A stretch of DNA of 64,000 bases, from NCBI RefSeq assembly GCF_009758015.1, contig NZ_WSEL01000003.1, forward strand, positions 2,170,001 through 2,234,000. The letters run 5' to 3'. The position numbers and the translations under genes are program-made. This document shows, piece by piece, positions 8,590 to 18,380 of this stretch (positions are counted from its first letter, which is position 1; every line of letters begins with the position of its first letter). Source of the DNA: Ramlibacter pinisoli. Lineage in GTDB: Bacteria; Pseudomonadota; Gammaproteobacteria; Burkholderiales; Burkholderiaceae_C. The notes beneath the pieces were generated by a model. That model saw nothing but the letters and a program-made list of their open reading frames with translations. It was not told the origin of the DNA and ran no database searches.

Positions 8590-9545
8590 CACTGCGCCTT
8601 CAGCGACGCGGCCTTGGCGATCTTGGCCGCCGATTCCATCTCGGTGCGGATGTAGGCGTTGAACTGGTCCGGCAGCATCGGCATGGGCTCGGCGCCCAGC
8701 TTGGTCAGCCGCTCCTTCACCTCGGGGTTGGCCAGCGCCTTGAGCACCTCCTCGTGCAGCTTCCGGATCACCGGCGCCGGCGTGGCGGCCGGCACGATCA
8801 TGCCGACCCAGAAGGTGTAGTCGGAGTCGGGCACGCCGGCCTCGACGGTGGTGGGCACGTCGGGCAGCGCGGCCGAGCGCTTGCCGGTGCTGACGGCCAG
8901 GGCCTGCAGCTTGCCGTCCTTGATCAGCGGCAGGGCCGACGACAGCGGGGCGAAGAACCAGTCGTTGCGTCCGCCGATGACGTCGCTCAGCGCCTCGGGC
9001 GTGCCCTTGAACGGCACGTGCACGGCATCGATGCCAGCCTGCAGCTTGAACTTCTCGCCGTTGAGATGGGTTGCGCTGCCGACGCCGGCCGAGGCGTAGT
9101 TCAACTGGCCCGGTTTGGCCTTGGCGGCCGCGACCACGTCGGCCACGCTCTTCCAGCCCTTCTGCGGCGAGACCACCATGACGTTGGGCAGCGCGGCCAG
9201 CGGCGTGACACCGGTCAGGTCCTTGACCGTGTCGTACGGCAGCTGCGGGTAGATGGCCGGGTTGAGCGCGTGGCCCGAGGAATGGATGAGGATGGTGTAG
9301 CCGTCCGGGTCGCTCTTGGCGACCTGGCCGGCGCCGATGGTCCCGCCGGCGCCCGGCTTGTTGTCGACGACGATGGGCTGGCCCATGCTCTTGCTCATGG
9401 CGTCGCCGATGGTGCGGGCCATGATGTCGGTGCCGCTGCCGGCCGTGAACGGCACGACGAACTTGATCGGCTTGGTCGGATAGGCCTGGCCGAAGGCGGC
9501 GCCGGCCAGCAGCGTGGCGGCGAACAGGGTGGCGAGTCGTTTCAT
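8589..9545 (-). CDS. Bug/TctC-family periplasmic substrate-binding protein
   Basis: A 318-residue secreted receptor with a short signal peptide (KRLATLFAATLLAGAAFG) and the family start AYPTKPIKFVVPFTAGSGTDIMAR. The VDNKPGAGG ligand loop is near residue 60 and the SSGHALNPAIYPQLPYD region near 90. It lies in the 3-oxoadipate operon, overlapping the following dehydrogenase by one base, so it probably captures an aromatic or dicarboxylic acid feeding that pathway. AAGGAGA precedes the start. No TctA/TctB genes accompany it. Confidence 0.92.
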   Translation of the reverse strand: MKRLATLFAATLLAGAAFGQAYPTKPIKFVVPFTAGSGTDIMARTIGDAMSKSMGQPIVVDNKPGAGGTIGAGQVAKSDPDGYTILIHSSGHALNPAIYPQLPYDTVKDLTGVTPLAALPNVMVVSPQKGWKSVADVVAAAKAKPGQLNYASAGVGSATHLNGEKFKLQAGIDAVHVPFKGTPEALSDVIGGRNDWFFAPLSSALPLIKDGKLQALAVSTGKRSAALPDVPTTVEAGVPDSDYTFWVGMIVPAATPAPVIRKLHEEVLKALANPEVKERLTKLGAEPMPMLPDQFNAYIRTEMESAAKIAKAASLKAQ

Positions 9546-9640
9546 GGGCTTGTCTCCTTTGGTTGTTCAGTTGGCAATCGGGCCAGCTAGCGCGAGCACC
9601 TTGTCATGGCGGGCCTGACCCGTCATCCCGGGCCACTGCC

Positions 9641-10564
9641 TCAGCTCTCCAGCCCGTCGCCCATCTTCACGTTCTCGGGCTGCAGCTCGAGCCCGGCATC
9701 CTTGGCCGTCTCGACCAGCAGGACGGCGAAGTCGATGTGGTCGTGGCCGCGGCCGACCAGGCGGGCCACCGACTCGCGGGTGGCGGCGGCCGCGGGCATG
9801 GCCACGCCGTGCGCCTTGGCCGCGCCCATGCCCAGGTCCATGTCCTTGAGCAGCAGCTGGGGCGTGAAGGTGACCTGGTCGAAGGTGAGGTTGGTCAGCA
9901 TCGGGGTCTTGTAGCGGGTGTACATCGACCCCAGCACCGAGTCATTGATGCTTTCCAGGAACACGTGGCGCGGGATGCCGGCCTTCTCGGCCAGCACCGT
10001 GATCTCGCACAGGTTCTGGATGACGACGCCGAACATGGTGTTGTGGGCGATCTTCCAGATGCGGGCCAGCTCGCCCTCGCCCACCCACATCTCCTTGCGG
10101 CCCATGGCCTGCAGGTAGGGGCGCACCTTCTCGTACAGCGCCTTGGGGCCGGAGGCGACGATCAGCAGCTTGCCGGCCTTGGCCACCTTGGCGTTGCCCG
10201 ACACCGGCGCGCACAGGTAGGCCACGCCCAGGGCTTCGAGCTTCTCGCGGATCTGCGCCGAGCCCTCCTGCGAGATCGACGAGCTGTCGACCACGACCTG
10301 CGGGCGCCGGGCGCCGGTGACCAGGCCGCCCTCGCCGAACAGCACCTCCTTGAGGTCGTCGGTGGTCGAGACCATGGTGAACACCACCTCGCAGGCGGCG
10401 AGGTCGAGCTTGCGTTCGACGATGGTGGCGCCGTACTCGGCCAGCGGCGCGGCCTTGGAGGCGGTGCGGTTCCAGACGCTGGCGCCGTGGCCGGCCTTGA
10501 GCAGGCGCTTGACCATGGCCTCGCCCATGCGGCCGAGGCCGATCCATCCGATGCTGTTCGTCAT
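9641..10564 (-). CDS. second 3-hydroxyisobutyrate-dehydrogenase-family oxidoreductase
   Basis: A 307-residue relative of the gene at 7717-8589, with IGWIGLGRMGEAMVKRLL at the N-terminus, DSSSISQEGS near 107, APVSGNAKVAKAG near 130 and the catalytic-lysine motif KIAHN near 183. The two paralogues differ clearly, so they probably use different substrates. It is 95 nt upstream of the Bug receptor and 149 nt downstream of pcaF, so a separate promoter is possible. The reaction is presumably NAD(P)-linked oxidation of a 3-hydroxyacid or reduction of an aldehyde acid; no more can be said. Confidence 0.85.
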   Translation of the reverse strand: MTNSIGWIGLGRMGEAMVKRLLKAGHGASVWNRTASKAAPLAEYGATIVERKLDLAACEVVFTMVSTTDDLKEVLFGEGGLVTGARRPQVVVDSSSISQEGSAQIREKLEALGVAYLCAPVSGNAKVAKAGKLLIVASGPKALYEKVRPYLQAMGRKEMWVGEGELARIWKIAHNTMFGVVIQNLCEITVLAEKAGIPRHVFLESINDSVLGSMYTRYKTPMLTNLTFDQVTFTPQLLLKDMDLGMGAAKAHGVAMPAAAATRESVARLVGRGHDHIDFAVLLVETAKDAGLELQPENVKMGDGLES

Positions 10565-10662
10565 TTCCGGGGTCCTGAAGAGAGTGATTCGATGCCGGCG
10601 CGCAATGCCGGCTGCATGGCGCGCAAGTGTCGAATCCGGACCCGGCCATGGCAAGCGGGAGC

Positions 10663-10683
10663 GCCGGAATTCAGTTTTCCGGC
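10663..10683. other. hairpin between pcaF and the dehydrogenase gene
   Basis: Perfect 7-bp arms GCCGGAA and TTCCGGC with a 7-nt loop, 30 nt after the pcaF stop. It has no T-tract on the minus strand, so it may attenuate or protect RNA ends rather than terminate fully. Confidence 0.3.
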
Positions 10684-10713
10684 AGCCGCAATTGAGCGGC
10701 CGCCGGGACGGGA

Positions 10714-11919
<1,206 letters not shown>

Positions 11920-11934
11920 GAAGGTCTCCGGTGA

Positions 11935-12579
11935 TCAGGCCGCCAGGATCGGCAGGCCGACGAGTCGTTCCAGTTCCGCGTGCGACAGGCCGTCGACGGT
12001 GTCGACAAGGCGCAGGCCGTGCGGCGTGCAATCGAGGGTGGCGAGGTCGGTGTAGACGCGCTTGACGCAGCCGATGCCGGTGAGCGGGTAGGCGCAGCGC
12101 TCCACCAGCTTGCTCTCGCCCTTCTTGGTGAGCAGGTCCATCATCACCCAGGTCTGCTTGGCGCCGATCGCCAGGTCCATCGCGCCGCCGACGGCCGGGA
12201 TGGCGCCGGGCTCGCCGGTGCTCCAGTTGGCCAGGTCGCCGGTGGCCGAGACCTGGAAGGCGCCCAGCACGCAGATGTCGAGGTGGCCGCCGCGCATCAT
12301 GGCGAAGCTGTCGGCATGGTGGAAGTAGGCGCCGCCGGCCAGCAGCGTCACCGGCTGCTTGCCGGCGTTGATGAGGTCGTAGTCCTCCTGGCCTTCGGCC
12401 GGCGCCGGCCCCATGCCGAGGATGCCGTTCTCGCTCTGCAGGATGATCTCGATGCCGGGCGGCAGGTGGTTGGCCACCAGGGTCGGCATGCCGATGCCGA
12501 GGTTGACGTAGGCGCCGTCGTGCATGTCGCGCGCCACGCGCTGGGCCAGCTGGTCCTTGGTTCGCTTGGTGTAGGGCAT
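11935..12579 (-). CDS. pcaJ: 3-oxoadipate CoA-transferase subunit B
   Basis: A 214-residue beta subunit of a family I CoA-transferase. The sequence has NLGIGMPTLVANHLP near residue 27 and the catalytic glutamate in the S-E-N-G motif (ILQSENGILGMGP) near 50, with GGAYFHHADSFAMMRGGH near 82. With subunit A it moves CoA from succinyl-CoA to 3-oxoadipate. It lies 10 nt after pcaI. Scot-type acetoacetate transferases are close relatives; the adjacent thiolase, maleylacetate reductase and PcaR-type regulator support 3-oxoadipate. Confidence 0.9.
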   Translation of the reverse strand: MPYTKRTKDQLAQRVARDMHDGAYVNLGIGMPTLVANHLPPGIEIILQSENGILGMGPAPAEGQEDYDLINAGKQPVTLLAGGAYFHHADSFAMMRGGHLDICVLGAFQVSATGDLANWSTGEPGAIPAVGGAMDLAIGAKQTWVMMDLLTKKGESKLVERCAYPLTGIGCVKRVYTDLATLDCTPHGLRLVDTVDGLSHAELERLVGLPILAA

Positions 12580-12589
12580 GGTGGTGGGG

Positions 12590-13291
12590 TCAGGCGGCCT
12601 GCTTGAAGCCGCCGGCCTGGGTGGCGGTGCGGTCGATGCGGACCAGGCGGGACACGAAGATCCCGGGGGTGACGATGGCCTCGGGGTCGAGCGCGCCCAG
12701 CGGCACGATCTCGTGCACGGTGGCGACGGTGGCCCTGGCGGCCATCGCCATCACCGGACCGAAGTTGCGCGCCGCCTTGCGGTACACCAGGTTGCCCCAG
12801 CGGTCGCCGCGCTCGGCCTTGATGAGCGCCAGGTCGCCATGGATCGGCGCTTCCAGCACGTACATGCGGCCGTCGATCTCGCGTGTCTCCTTGCCCTTGG
12901 CCAGCTCGGTGCCGTAGCTGGTGGGCGAGAAGAAGCCGCCGATGCCGGCGCCGGCGGCGCGGATGCGCTCGGCCAGGTTGCCCTGCGGCACCAGCTCCAG
13001 CTCGATCCGGCCGCTGCGGTACAGCTCGTCGAACACGTGGCTGTCGGCCTGGCGCGGGAAGCTGCAGATGATCTTGCGCACCCGCCCCGCCTTCAGCAGC
13101 GCGGCCAGCCCGCTGTCGCCGTTGCCGGCGTTGTTGTTCACCACCGTGAGGTCGCGTGCGCCCTGCGCGATCAGCCCGTCGATCAGTTCGTTCGGGATGC
13201 CGGCGGTGCCGAAGCCCCCGATCATCACCGTGGAGCCGTCGCGCACGCCCTGCAGCGCCTGCGCGACGGTGTCCGCCACCTTGTCGATCAT
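12590..13291 (-). CDS. pcaI: 3-oxoadipate CoA-transferase subunit A
   Basis: A 233-residue alpha subunit, first gene of the operon. Family motifs are GSTVMIGGFGTAGIPNELI near residue 19, VVNNNAGNGDSGLAALL near 52, FPRQADSHVFDELY near 80 and GFFSPTSYGTELAKGKE near 118. It pairs with PcaJ to activate 3-oxoadipate with succinyl-CoA. The start is 99 nt from the divergent regulator, with overlapping TTCG/CGAA palindromes in between, so expression is probably under that IclR protein. Confidence 0.9.
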   Translation of the reverse strand: MIDKVADTVAQALQGVRDGSTVMIGGFGTAGIPNELIDGLIAQGARDLTVVNNNAGNGDSGLAALLKAGRVRKIICSFPRQADSHVFDELYRSGRIELELVPQGNLAERIRAAGAGIGGFFSPTSYGTELAKGKETREIDGRMYVLEAPIHGDLALIKAERGDRWGNLVYRKAARNFGPVMAMAARATVATVHEIVPLGALDPEAIVTPGIFVSRLVRIDRTATQAGGFKQAA

Positions 13292-13335
13292 GTCGTCGTT
13301 CTCCTTGCGCGAACCGCGCCGGTGTGGTCGAATAG

Positions 13336-13360
13336 TGTTCGTATTGCGAACATATGTTCG
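13336..13360. promoter_or_regulatory. three-half-site operator for the PcaR-type regulator
   Basis: Three copies of the hexamer TGTTCG: direct at 13336-13341, inverted (CGAACA) at 13347-13352 and direct at 13355-13360. The last two form a perfect 14-bp palindrome at 13347-13360. A -35-like TTGACG on the minus strand (13359-13364) touches it and would serve pcaI. Two copies as a palindrome plus a third repeat resembles the layout I recall for PcaU/PobR sites in Acinetobacter. Confidence 0.6.
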
Positions 13361-13390
13361 TCAATCGAATTCTAAGAGGATCGCTCCCCG

Positions 13391-14179
13391 ATGGCAAACG
13401 CCGCCCTGTCCGCTGGCCCGCGCCCCGGCGACGGCTACGTGCAGTCGTTCGCGCGCGGGCTGGACGTCATCCGCTCGTTCAGCGCCGCCGCGCCACGCCA
13501 GACGCTCACCGACGTGGCGGCGCGCAGTGGCCTCACGCGCGCCGGCGCGCGCCGCATCCTGCTGACGCTGCAGGCCCTGGGCTACGTGCGCAGCGACGGC
13601 CGGCACTACGCGCTGACGCCGCGCATCCTGGACCTCGGGTTCGCCTACCTGTCGTCGATGCCGATCTGGAACCTGGCCGAGCCGGTGATGGAGCGGCTGG
13701 TCGACCAGGTGAAGGAGTCGTGTTCGGCCGCCGTGCTCGACGGCACCGACATCGTCTACGTGCTGCGCGTGCCCACCCGCAAGATCATGAGCATCGGCCT
13801 GGGCGTGGGCTCGCGGCTGCCGGCGGCCTGCACCTCGATGGGCCGGGTGCTGCTGGCCGGCCTGCCGGACACCGAGGTCGAGGCGCTGCTGCGCGCCGCG
13901 CCGCCGGCCGCGCACACCCGCCACACGCTGACCGATCCCGAGGCCGTGCTGGCCAAGGTGCGCCAAGCCCGGCGCCAGGGCTGGTGCCTGGTGAACCAGG
14001 AGCTGGAGGAAGGGCTGGTGTCGCTGGCGGCGCCCATCGTCAACCGGGCCGGCGAGACCGTGGCGGCGCTCAACATCAGCGGCCAGGCCAACCGCACCCC
14101 GCCGCGCCAGATGCAGGAGCTGATGCTGCCGGCCCTGCTGGCGGCCGCGGCCGACATCTCCAAGCGCCTGCTGGCCTAG
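13391..14179 (+). CDS. pcaR: IclR-family regulator of the 3-oxoadipate pathway (PcaR/PcaU type)
   Basis: A 262-residue regulator: winged helix at about residues 18-80 (QTLTDVAARSGLTRAGARRILLTL) and an IclR effector domain at about 85-255, with the conserved GSRLPAACTSMGRVLLAG near 139. The R-I-L-L-T-L helix and SMGRVLLA are typical of the PcaR/PcaU/CatR group. It is divergent from pcaI. Proteins of this group usually activate pca genes in response to 3-oxoadipate or protocatechuate. The symbol rests on context as well as sequence. Confidence 0.85.
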   Translation: MANAALSAGPRPGDGYVQSFARGLDVIRSFSAAAPRQTLTDVAARSGLTRAGARRILLTLQALGYVRSDGRHYALTPRILDLGFAYLSSMPIWNLAEPVMERLVDQVKESCSAAVLDGTDIVYVLRVPTRKIMSIGLGVGSRLPAACTSMGRVLLAGLPDTEVEALLRAAPPAAHTRHTLTDPEAVLAKVRQARRQGWCLVNQELEEGLVSLAAPIVNRAGETVAALNISGQANRTPPRQMQELMLPALLAAAADISKRLLA

Positions 14180-14565
14180 GCCAGCGTGGTCTCGATCTCG
14201 AAGCGCTTGCCCAGCGCCTTGTGGATCGGGCAGGCGTTGGCCACCCGCAGCAGGTCGGCGCGCTGGCGGTCGTCGAGCGCGCCCTCGACCGTCACCAGCC
14301 GGCGCATGCGGTAGACCTCGGGACCCTCGTCGCGTTCGATGCGCACCTCGGCAGTAGCCAGCGGGTACTGCTTGCGCCGGGCATACAGCTGCATCGTCAG
14401 GACCGTGCAGGCCGCCAGCGCCGAGTCGAGCAGCTGGTGCGGCGTCGGATCGTCGCCCGCACCGCCGACATCCGGATCCAGGTCGGCCCGCCAGCGCGCG
14501 GTGCCGGCGCCCAGCTCGACGGCGGTGGAGCCTTGCAGGCTGTGCGCGAGGACGGGATCGGTCAT
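14176..14565 (-). CDS. OsmC family peroxiredoxin-like protein
   Basis: A 129-residue OsmC/Ohr-fold protein. The first redox cysteine is in LDSALAACTVLTMQLY (near residue 53) and the second in VANACPIHKALGKRFEIET (near 114). This pair reduces organic hydroperoxides in the family. ATG at 14565 is chosen over an upstream in-frame start because it gives the family length. Its stop codon shares bases with the stop of the convergent regulator at 14177-14179. It is downstream of the RraA-like gene with a small hairpin between, so co-transcription is uncertain. Confidence 0.85.
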   Translation of the reverse strand: MTDPVLAHSLQGSTAVELGAGTARWRADLDPDVGGAGDDPTPHQLLDSALAACTVLTMQLYARRKQYPLATAEVRIERDEGPEVYRMRRLVTVEGALDDRQRADLLRVANACPIHKALGKRFEIETTLA

Positions 14566-14588
14566 GGGGCGCTCCGGGAGTGGGGGGG

Positions 14589-14609
14589 TGGCGCCATTCT
14601 GCGGCGCCA
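14589..14609. other. hairpin upstream of osmC-like gene
   Basis: Arms TGGCGCC and GGCGCCA with a 7-nt loop, between the RraA-like stop and the OsmC start. It lacks a T-tract. It could be a weak terminator or RNA processing site. Confidence 0.3.
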
Positions 14610-14635
14610 TCGCTGCAGCGGCGGACCCTCGGCTG

Positions 14636-15355
14636 CTACTTCTTCGACGCCGCGTAGCGGGCCTTGTTCTCGGCGTTGGGCGGGTACAGGCCGGGCAGCG
14701 AGGCGCCGCCGTTCACCTCGTCCATGATCCAGCCTTCCAGGCGCTCCTGTTCGGGCGCCTCGGCCAGCACGTGGTCGAGCAGCGCCGCCGGGATCAGGAC
14801 CACGCCGTCGTCGTCGCACACCACCACGTCGCCCGGGAACACCGCCACGCCGCCGCAGCCGATCGGCCGCAGCCAGTCGACGAAGGTCAGGCCGGCCACC
14901 GAGGGCGGGGCCGCGGCGCCGCTGCACCAGACCGGCAGGCCGGTGCCCAGCACGCCGTGCACGTCGCGCACCACGCCGTCTGTGACCAGGGCCGTCACGT
15001 CGCGCCTGGCCATGCGCGCGCACAGGATGTCGCCGAAGATGCCGGCGTCCTGCACCCCCATGGAGTCGACCACCGCGATGCAGCCGGCCGGCATCGCCTC
15101 GATGGCGGCGCGGGTGGAGATGGGCGACGACCACGATTCGGGCGTCGCCAGGTCCTCGCGTGCCGGCACGAAGCGCAGCGTGAAGGCGCGGCCGACCAGC
15201 CGCGGCTGGCCGGTGCGGATCGGACGCGCGCCGCGCAGCCAGAGGTTGCGCAGGCCCTTCTTGAGCAGCACGGTGGTGAGGGTCGCGGTGGTCACCTGCG
15301 ACAAGGTGGCGACCGCCTGCGGGTCGAGGTCCAGGGAGGGCGTGTCGGGGGTCAT
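14636..15355 (-). CDS. RraA-like family protein (HMG/CHA aldolase type)
   Basis: A 239-residue member of the RraA/4-hydroxy-4-methyl-2-oxoglutarate aldolase family. GDILCARMARRDVTALVTDG near residue 122 gives the phosphate/pyruvate-binding G-x-x-x-A and the R...D active-site pair, and VFPGDVVVCDDDGVVLIP near 186 closes the domain. Such enzymes cleave pyruvate from 4-hydroxy-2-oxo acids or decarboxylate oxaloacetate with Mg2+; some only regulate RNase E. Its place next to a DapA-like lyase favours the aldolase role. It starts 30 nt after that gene's stop. Confidence 0.82.
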   Translation of the reverse strand: MTPDTPSLDLDPQAVATLSQVTTATLTTVLLKKGLRNLWLRGARPIRTGQPRLVGRAFTLRFVPAREDLATPESWSSPISTRAAIEAMPAGCIAVVDSMGVQDAGIFGDILCARMARRDVTALVTDGVVRDVHGVLGTGLPVWCSGAAAPPSVAGLTFVDWLRPIGCGGVAVFPGDVVVCDDDGVVLIPAALLDHVLAEAPEQERLEGWIMDEVNGGASLPGLYPPNAENKARYAASKK

Positions 15356-15384
15356 GGGATGGGGGCGAAGGCGGGGACGGAGGG

Positions 15385-16320
15385 TCAGCCGAGCGCGCGC
15401 AGGCGGGCGTCCTGGCGGCGCACGAGGCGGTCGAGGTCGGCGAGGTCCTGTGGCGACAGCTTGGGGCCGGGCTTGCGCACGAAGGCCGAGGCGATGACGC
15501 CGCGCTGCTGCAGCAGGTGCTTGCGCACCGCCAGGCCGATGCCGGCCTGCTGCTCGTAGCGGGCCAGCGGCAGGTAGGCGTCGAACAGGTCGTGCGCGCG
15601 CTCGACGTCGCCACGCGCGTGCGCAGCCACCACGTCGACCATCATCTCGGGCCAGGCGAAGCCGGTCATGGCGCCGTCGGCGCCGCGCGTCAGTTCCTCG
15701 GGCAGGAACAGGCCGCCGCCGTTGCCGGTGAGGATGGACACCCGGCGCAGCTCGCCCTTGTCGCTGGCGGCGCGGATGGCCGACAGCTTGGCCAGGCCCG
15801 GCCAGTCCTCGTGCTTGAGCATCACGCAGATGGGCGAGTTCTTCAGGATGCGCAGGATGACGCCGGTGGACATCTGCACCCCGGTGGACACCGGGTGGTC
15901 CTGCAGGCACCAGGGCACCTGGGGCCCCAGCGTCTCGTTGACCATGTCGAAGTAGGCGGCGATCTGGTCGTCGGTGCGCACCGTCGACGGCGGCGCGACC
16001 ATGACGCCGGAGGCGCCGGCATCCATCACCGAGCGGGTGAGTTCGCCCATGGAGGCGAAGCCGGGCGAGGACACGCCGACGATGACCGGCACCCGGCCGT
16101 CGACCCGCGCCAGCACCCGCTGCGTGTACTGCAGGGACTCCTCGGCGCTGAGCTTGGAGGCCTCGCCCATGATGCCCAGGATGGTCAGGCCGGTGACGCC
16201 CTTGTCCAGGCAGAAGTCGACCATGCGATCGGTGCTGGGCAGGTCCAGCGCGCCGGTGTCGGTGAACGGGGTGACGGTGATGAGGTAGACGCCCTTGGCG
16301 GTGGAATCGAGCAGCTTCAC
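15385..16320 (-). CDS. dihydrodipicolinate synthase/NAL-family aldolase or dehydratase
   Basis: A 311-residue TIM-barrel protein of the DapA/N-acetylneuraminate lyase family. The Schiff-base lysine is K169 in CVMLKHED. The motif normally reading G-T-T-G-E is G-I-M-G-E (residues 49-53), and the usual tyrosine before N-V-P is a glutamine (Q140 in CLQDHPVSTG). Hence the DapA proton relay is absent and lysine synthesis is unlikely. A role in 2-oxo acid cleavage or dehydration fits the surrounding TRAP transporter, RraA-like and IlvD/Edd genes. Same operon, 16 nt from the permease gene. Confidence 0.82.
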   Translation of the reverse strand: MKLLDSTAKGVYLITVTPFTDTGALDLPSTDRMVDFCLDKGVTGLTILGIMGEASKLSAEESLQYTQRVLARVDGRVPVIVGVSSPGFASMGELTRSVMDAGASGVMVAPPSTVRTDDQIAAYFDMVNETLGPQVPWCLQDHPVSTGVQMSTGVILRILKNSPICVMLKHEDWPGLAKLSAIRAASDKGELRRVSILTGNGGGLFLPEELTRGADGAMTGFAWPEMMVDVVAAHARGDVERAHDLFDAYLPLARYEQQAGIGLAVRKHLLQQRGVIASAFVRKPGPKLSPQDLADLDRLVRRQDARLRALG

Positions 16321-16336
16321 GGATAGTCCTTGGCCC

Positions 16337-18373
16337 TCAGGCCGGTTGCAGCCGTGGTTTTAGCAGCTGCAGCGCCAGCGCCGCCACCACCAGCGCGATG
16401 CCGGCCAGGTCGGCGATCCAGCCCGGGTAGGCCAACAGGAAGCCGGCCACCAGCAGCAGCCCGCGTTCCAGCCGCGTGGTGCGGCGCAGCGCCCAGCCCT
16501 GGAAGCCGGCCGCCAGCGCCGCGATGCCCAGCGCGCAGGTGATGGTGACCTCGGCGATCGACCACCAGTTGGCAGTGGCCAGCGCCTTGGTCGACCCCAT
16601 GAGCAGCAGGCCCTGGCCGCTCGGGTCGAGCACGAACACGAACGGCACCAGGAAGGCCGGCACGGTGTACTTCCAGCACTGCAGCGTGGTCTTGTACGGG
16701 TCGCCACCGGTGATGGCGGCGGCCGCGAACGGCGACAGCGCGGTCGGCGGCGACACCTCGGACAGCACCGCGTAGTAGAAGATGAACATGTGGGCCGCGA
16801 ACTCGGGCACACCGAGCTTGGTGAGGGCCGGCGCCGCGATCACCGCGCAGATGATGTAGGAGGCGGTGACCGGCACCGCCAGCCCGATCACCCACACCAC
16901 CAGCGCCGTGAAGATGGCGGTGAGCAGCAGCGAGCCGCCGGCGTAGGCGATCACGATGGAGCTGAACTTCAGCCCCAGCCCGGTGAGCGTGACCACGCCG
17001 ACGATGATGCCGGCGCCGGCGCAGGTGGCCGCCACGTTGAGCACGCCGATCGAGCCGCCCTCCATCGCCTTGACGAACGGTGAGCCGGCCAGCCTGCGCC
17101 AGAAACCGGGGCCGCTGAACAGGTCGTACGGCAGCAGCGCCGTGTCGCGCCGCAGCAGGCTGGTGGCGAACGAGACCACCGTGGCCCAGAACACCGACAG
17201 CACCGGCGAGTAGCCCCACAGCATGAAGAAGACGATGGAGACCAGCGACAGGAAGTGGAACCAGTAGCGGCGCGTGAGCAGCCACACCGAATCGACCTTG
17301 TCGAACACCGCCTGCTGCATGCCGAACTTGCGCGCGTCGATCTCGACCATCAGGAACAGCGCGAAATAGAACAGGACGGTGGGGATCACCGCCATCAGCA
17401 GCACGTCGAGGTAGGAGATCTTCAGGAACTCGGCGATGAGGAAGGCGGCGGCGCCCAGCACCGGCGGCGAGATGATGGCGCCCAGGCCGCCGGCCGCCAG
17501 CAGGCCGCCGGCCGCGTTCTTCTCGTAGCCGACCCGCGCCAGCATGGGATAGGCCACCGAGCCCAGCGTGACGGTGGTGGCCACACCCGAGCCCGAGGGC
17601 CCGCCCAGCAGGAAGGAGGCCAGCACCACGGTGCGGCCGGCGCCGGTGGGGCGCCCGCCCATCGCCGAGAACGAGAAGTCGAGGTAGAACTTGCCGGCGC
17701 CCGAGTGCTGCAGGAAGGCGCCGAAGATGGTGAACAGGATGATGAGCGAGGACGACACGTCGACCGCGCTGCCGAAGATGCCCTCCAGCGTCATGTACAT
17801 CACGCCGACCAGCCGGCCGATGTCGTAGCCCTTGTGGGTCCAGGGCGCGGGCAGCAGCGGGCCGGCCAGGGCGTAGGCCAGGAAGCCGACGCAGATGGCC
17901 GGCATGATCCAGCCCGAGGTGCGGCGCATGGCCTCGAGCACCAGCACCAGCAGCGCGATGCCGAAGGCGATGTCCCAGGCCAGCGGCGAGGTGTTGCGGT
18001 CGGTCAGGTCGTCGCCGCCCTGCACCAGGTAGACGGCGACGGCGATGGCCAGCAGCGCCGCCACCCAGTCCCACCACATCACCCGGTGGCGCCAGCGCGG
18101 CGCGACCGGGAACATCAGGAAGCACAGCGCCAGCACCATGGCCACGTGCACCGGGCGCAGGGTCTGGGTCGGGACGATGGCGTAGGCCGTGTACAGGTGG
18201 AAGGCCGACATCGCCACCGCCGCGGCGGTGACGAAGGCCGCCAGCCAGCCGCCCAGGCGGTTGGCTGCCCCCTCCTCCTGCTCGATGTATTCGCCGGCCT
18301 TCTCGAGCGCGGCCGCGTCGACGTCCGCGCCGAGCTGGGCGCGGGCGGCCGTCTGGGGGTTGCCGCCGGTCAT
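16337..18373 (-). CDS. TRAP transporter permease, fused 4TM/12TM (TAXI type)
   Basis: A 678-residue inner-membrane protein combining the small (DctQ-like) and large (DctM-like) TRAP permease units in one chain, as is usual for TAXI systems. About 16-18 hydrophobic segments can be counted. The DctM region has the conserved GGPSGSGVATTVTLGSVAYP near residue 213 and AAHMFIFYYAVLSEVSPPTALSP near 525 (broken here only in description). It imports an organic acid using a sodium gradient with the TAXI receptor encoded 7 nt upstream. Confidence 0.92.
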   Translation of the reverse strand: MTGGNPQTAARAQLGADVDAAALEKAGEYIEQEEGAANRLGGWLAAFVTAAAVAMSAFHLYTAYAIVPTQTLRPVHVAMVLALCFLMFPVAPRWRHRVMWWDWVAALLAIAVAVYLVQGGDDLTDRNTSPLAWDIAFGIALLVLVLEAMRRTSGWIMPAICVGFLAYALAGPLLPAPWTHKGYDIGRLVGVMYMTLEGIFGSAVDVSSSLIILFTIFGAFLQHSGAGKFYLDFSFSAMGGRPTGAGRTVVLASFLLGGPSGSGVATTVTLGSVAYPMLARVGYEKNAAGGLLAAGGLGAIISPPVLGAAAFLIAEFLKISYLDVLLMAVIPTVLFYFALFLMVEIDARKFGMQQAVFDKVDSVWLLTRRYWFHFLSLVSIVFFMLWGYSPVLSVFWATVVSFATSLLRRDTALLPYDLFSGPGFWRRLAGSPFVKAMEGGSIGVLNVAATCAGAGIIVGVVTLTGLGLKFSSIVIAYAGGSLLLTAIFTALVVWVIGLAVPVTASYIICAVIAAPALTKLGVPEFAAHMFIFYYAVLSEVSPPTALSPFAAAAITGGDPYKTTLQCWKYTVPAFLVPFVFVLDPSGQGLLLMGSTKALATANWWSIAEVTITCALGIAALAAGFQGWALRRTTRLERGLLLVAGFLLAYPGWIADLAGIALVVAALALQLLKPRLQPA

Positions 18374-18380
18374 GCCGGGG

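Noticed and set aside
15385..16320. dapA (lysine biosynthesis)
   Set aside because: The threonine pair and tyrosine of the DapA active site are replaced.
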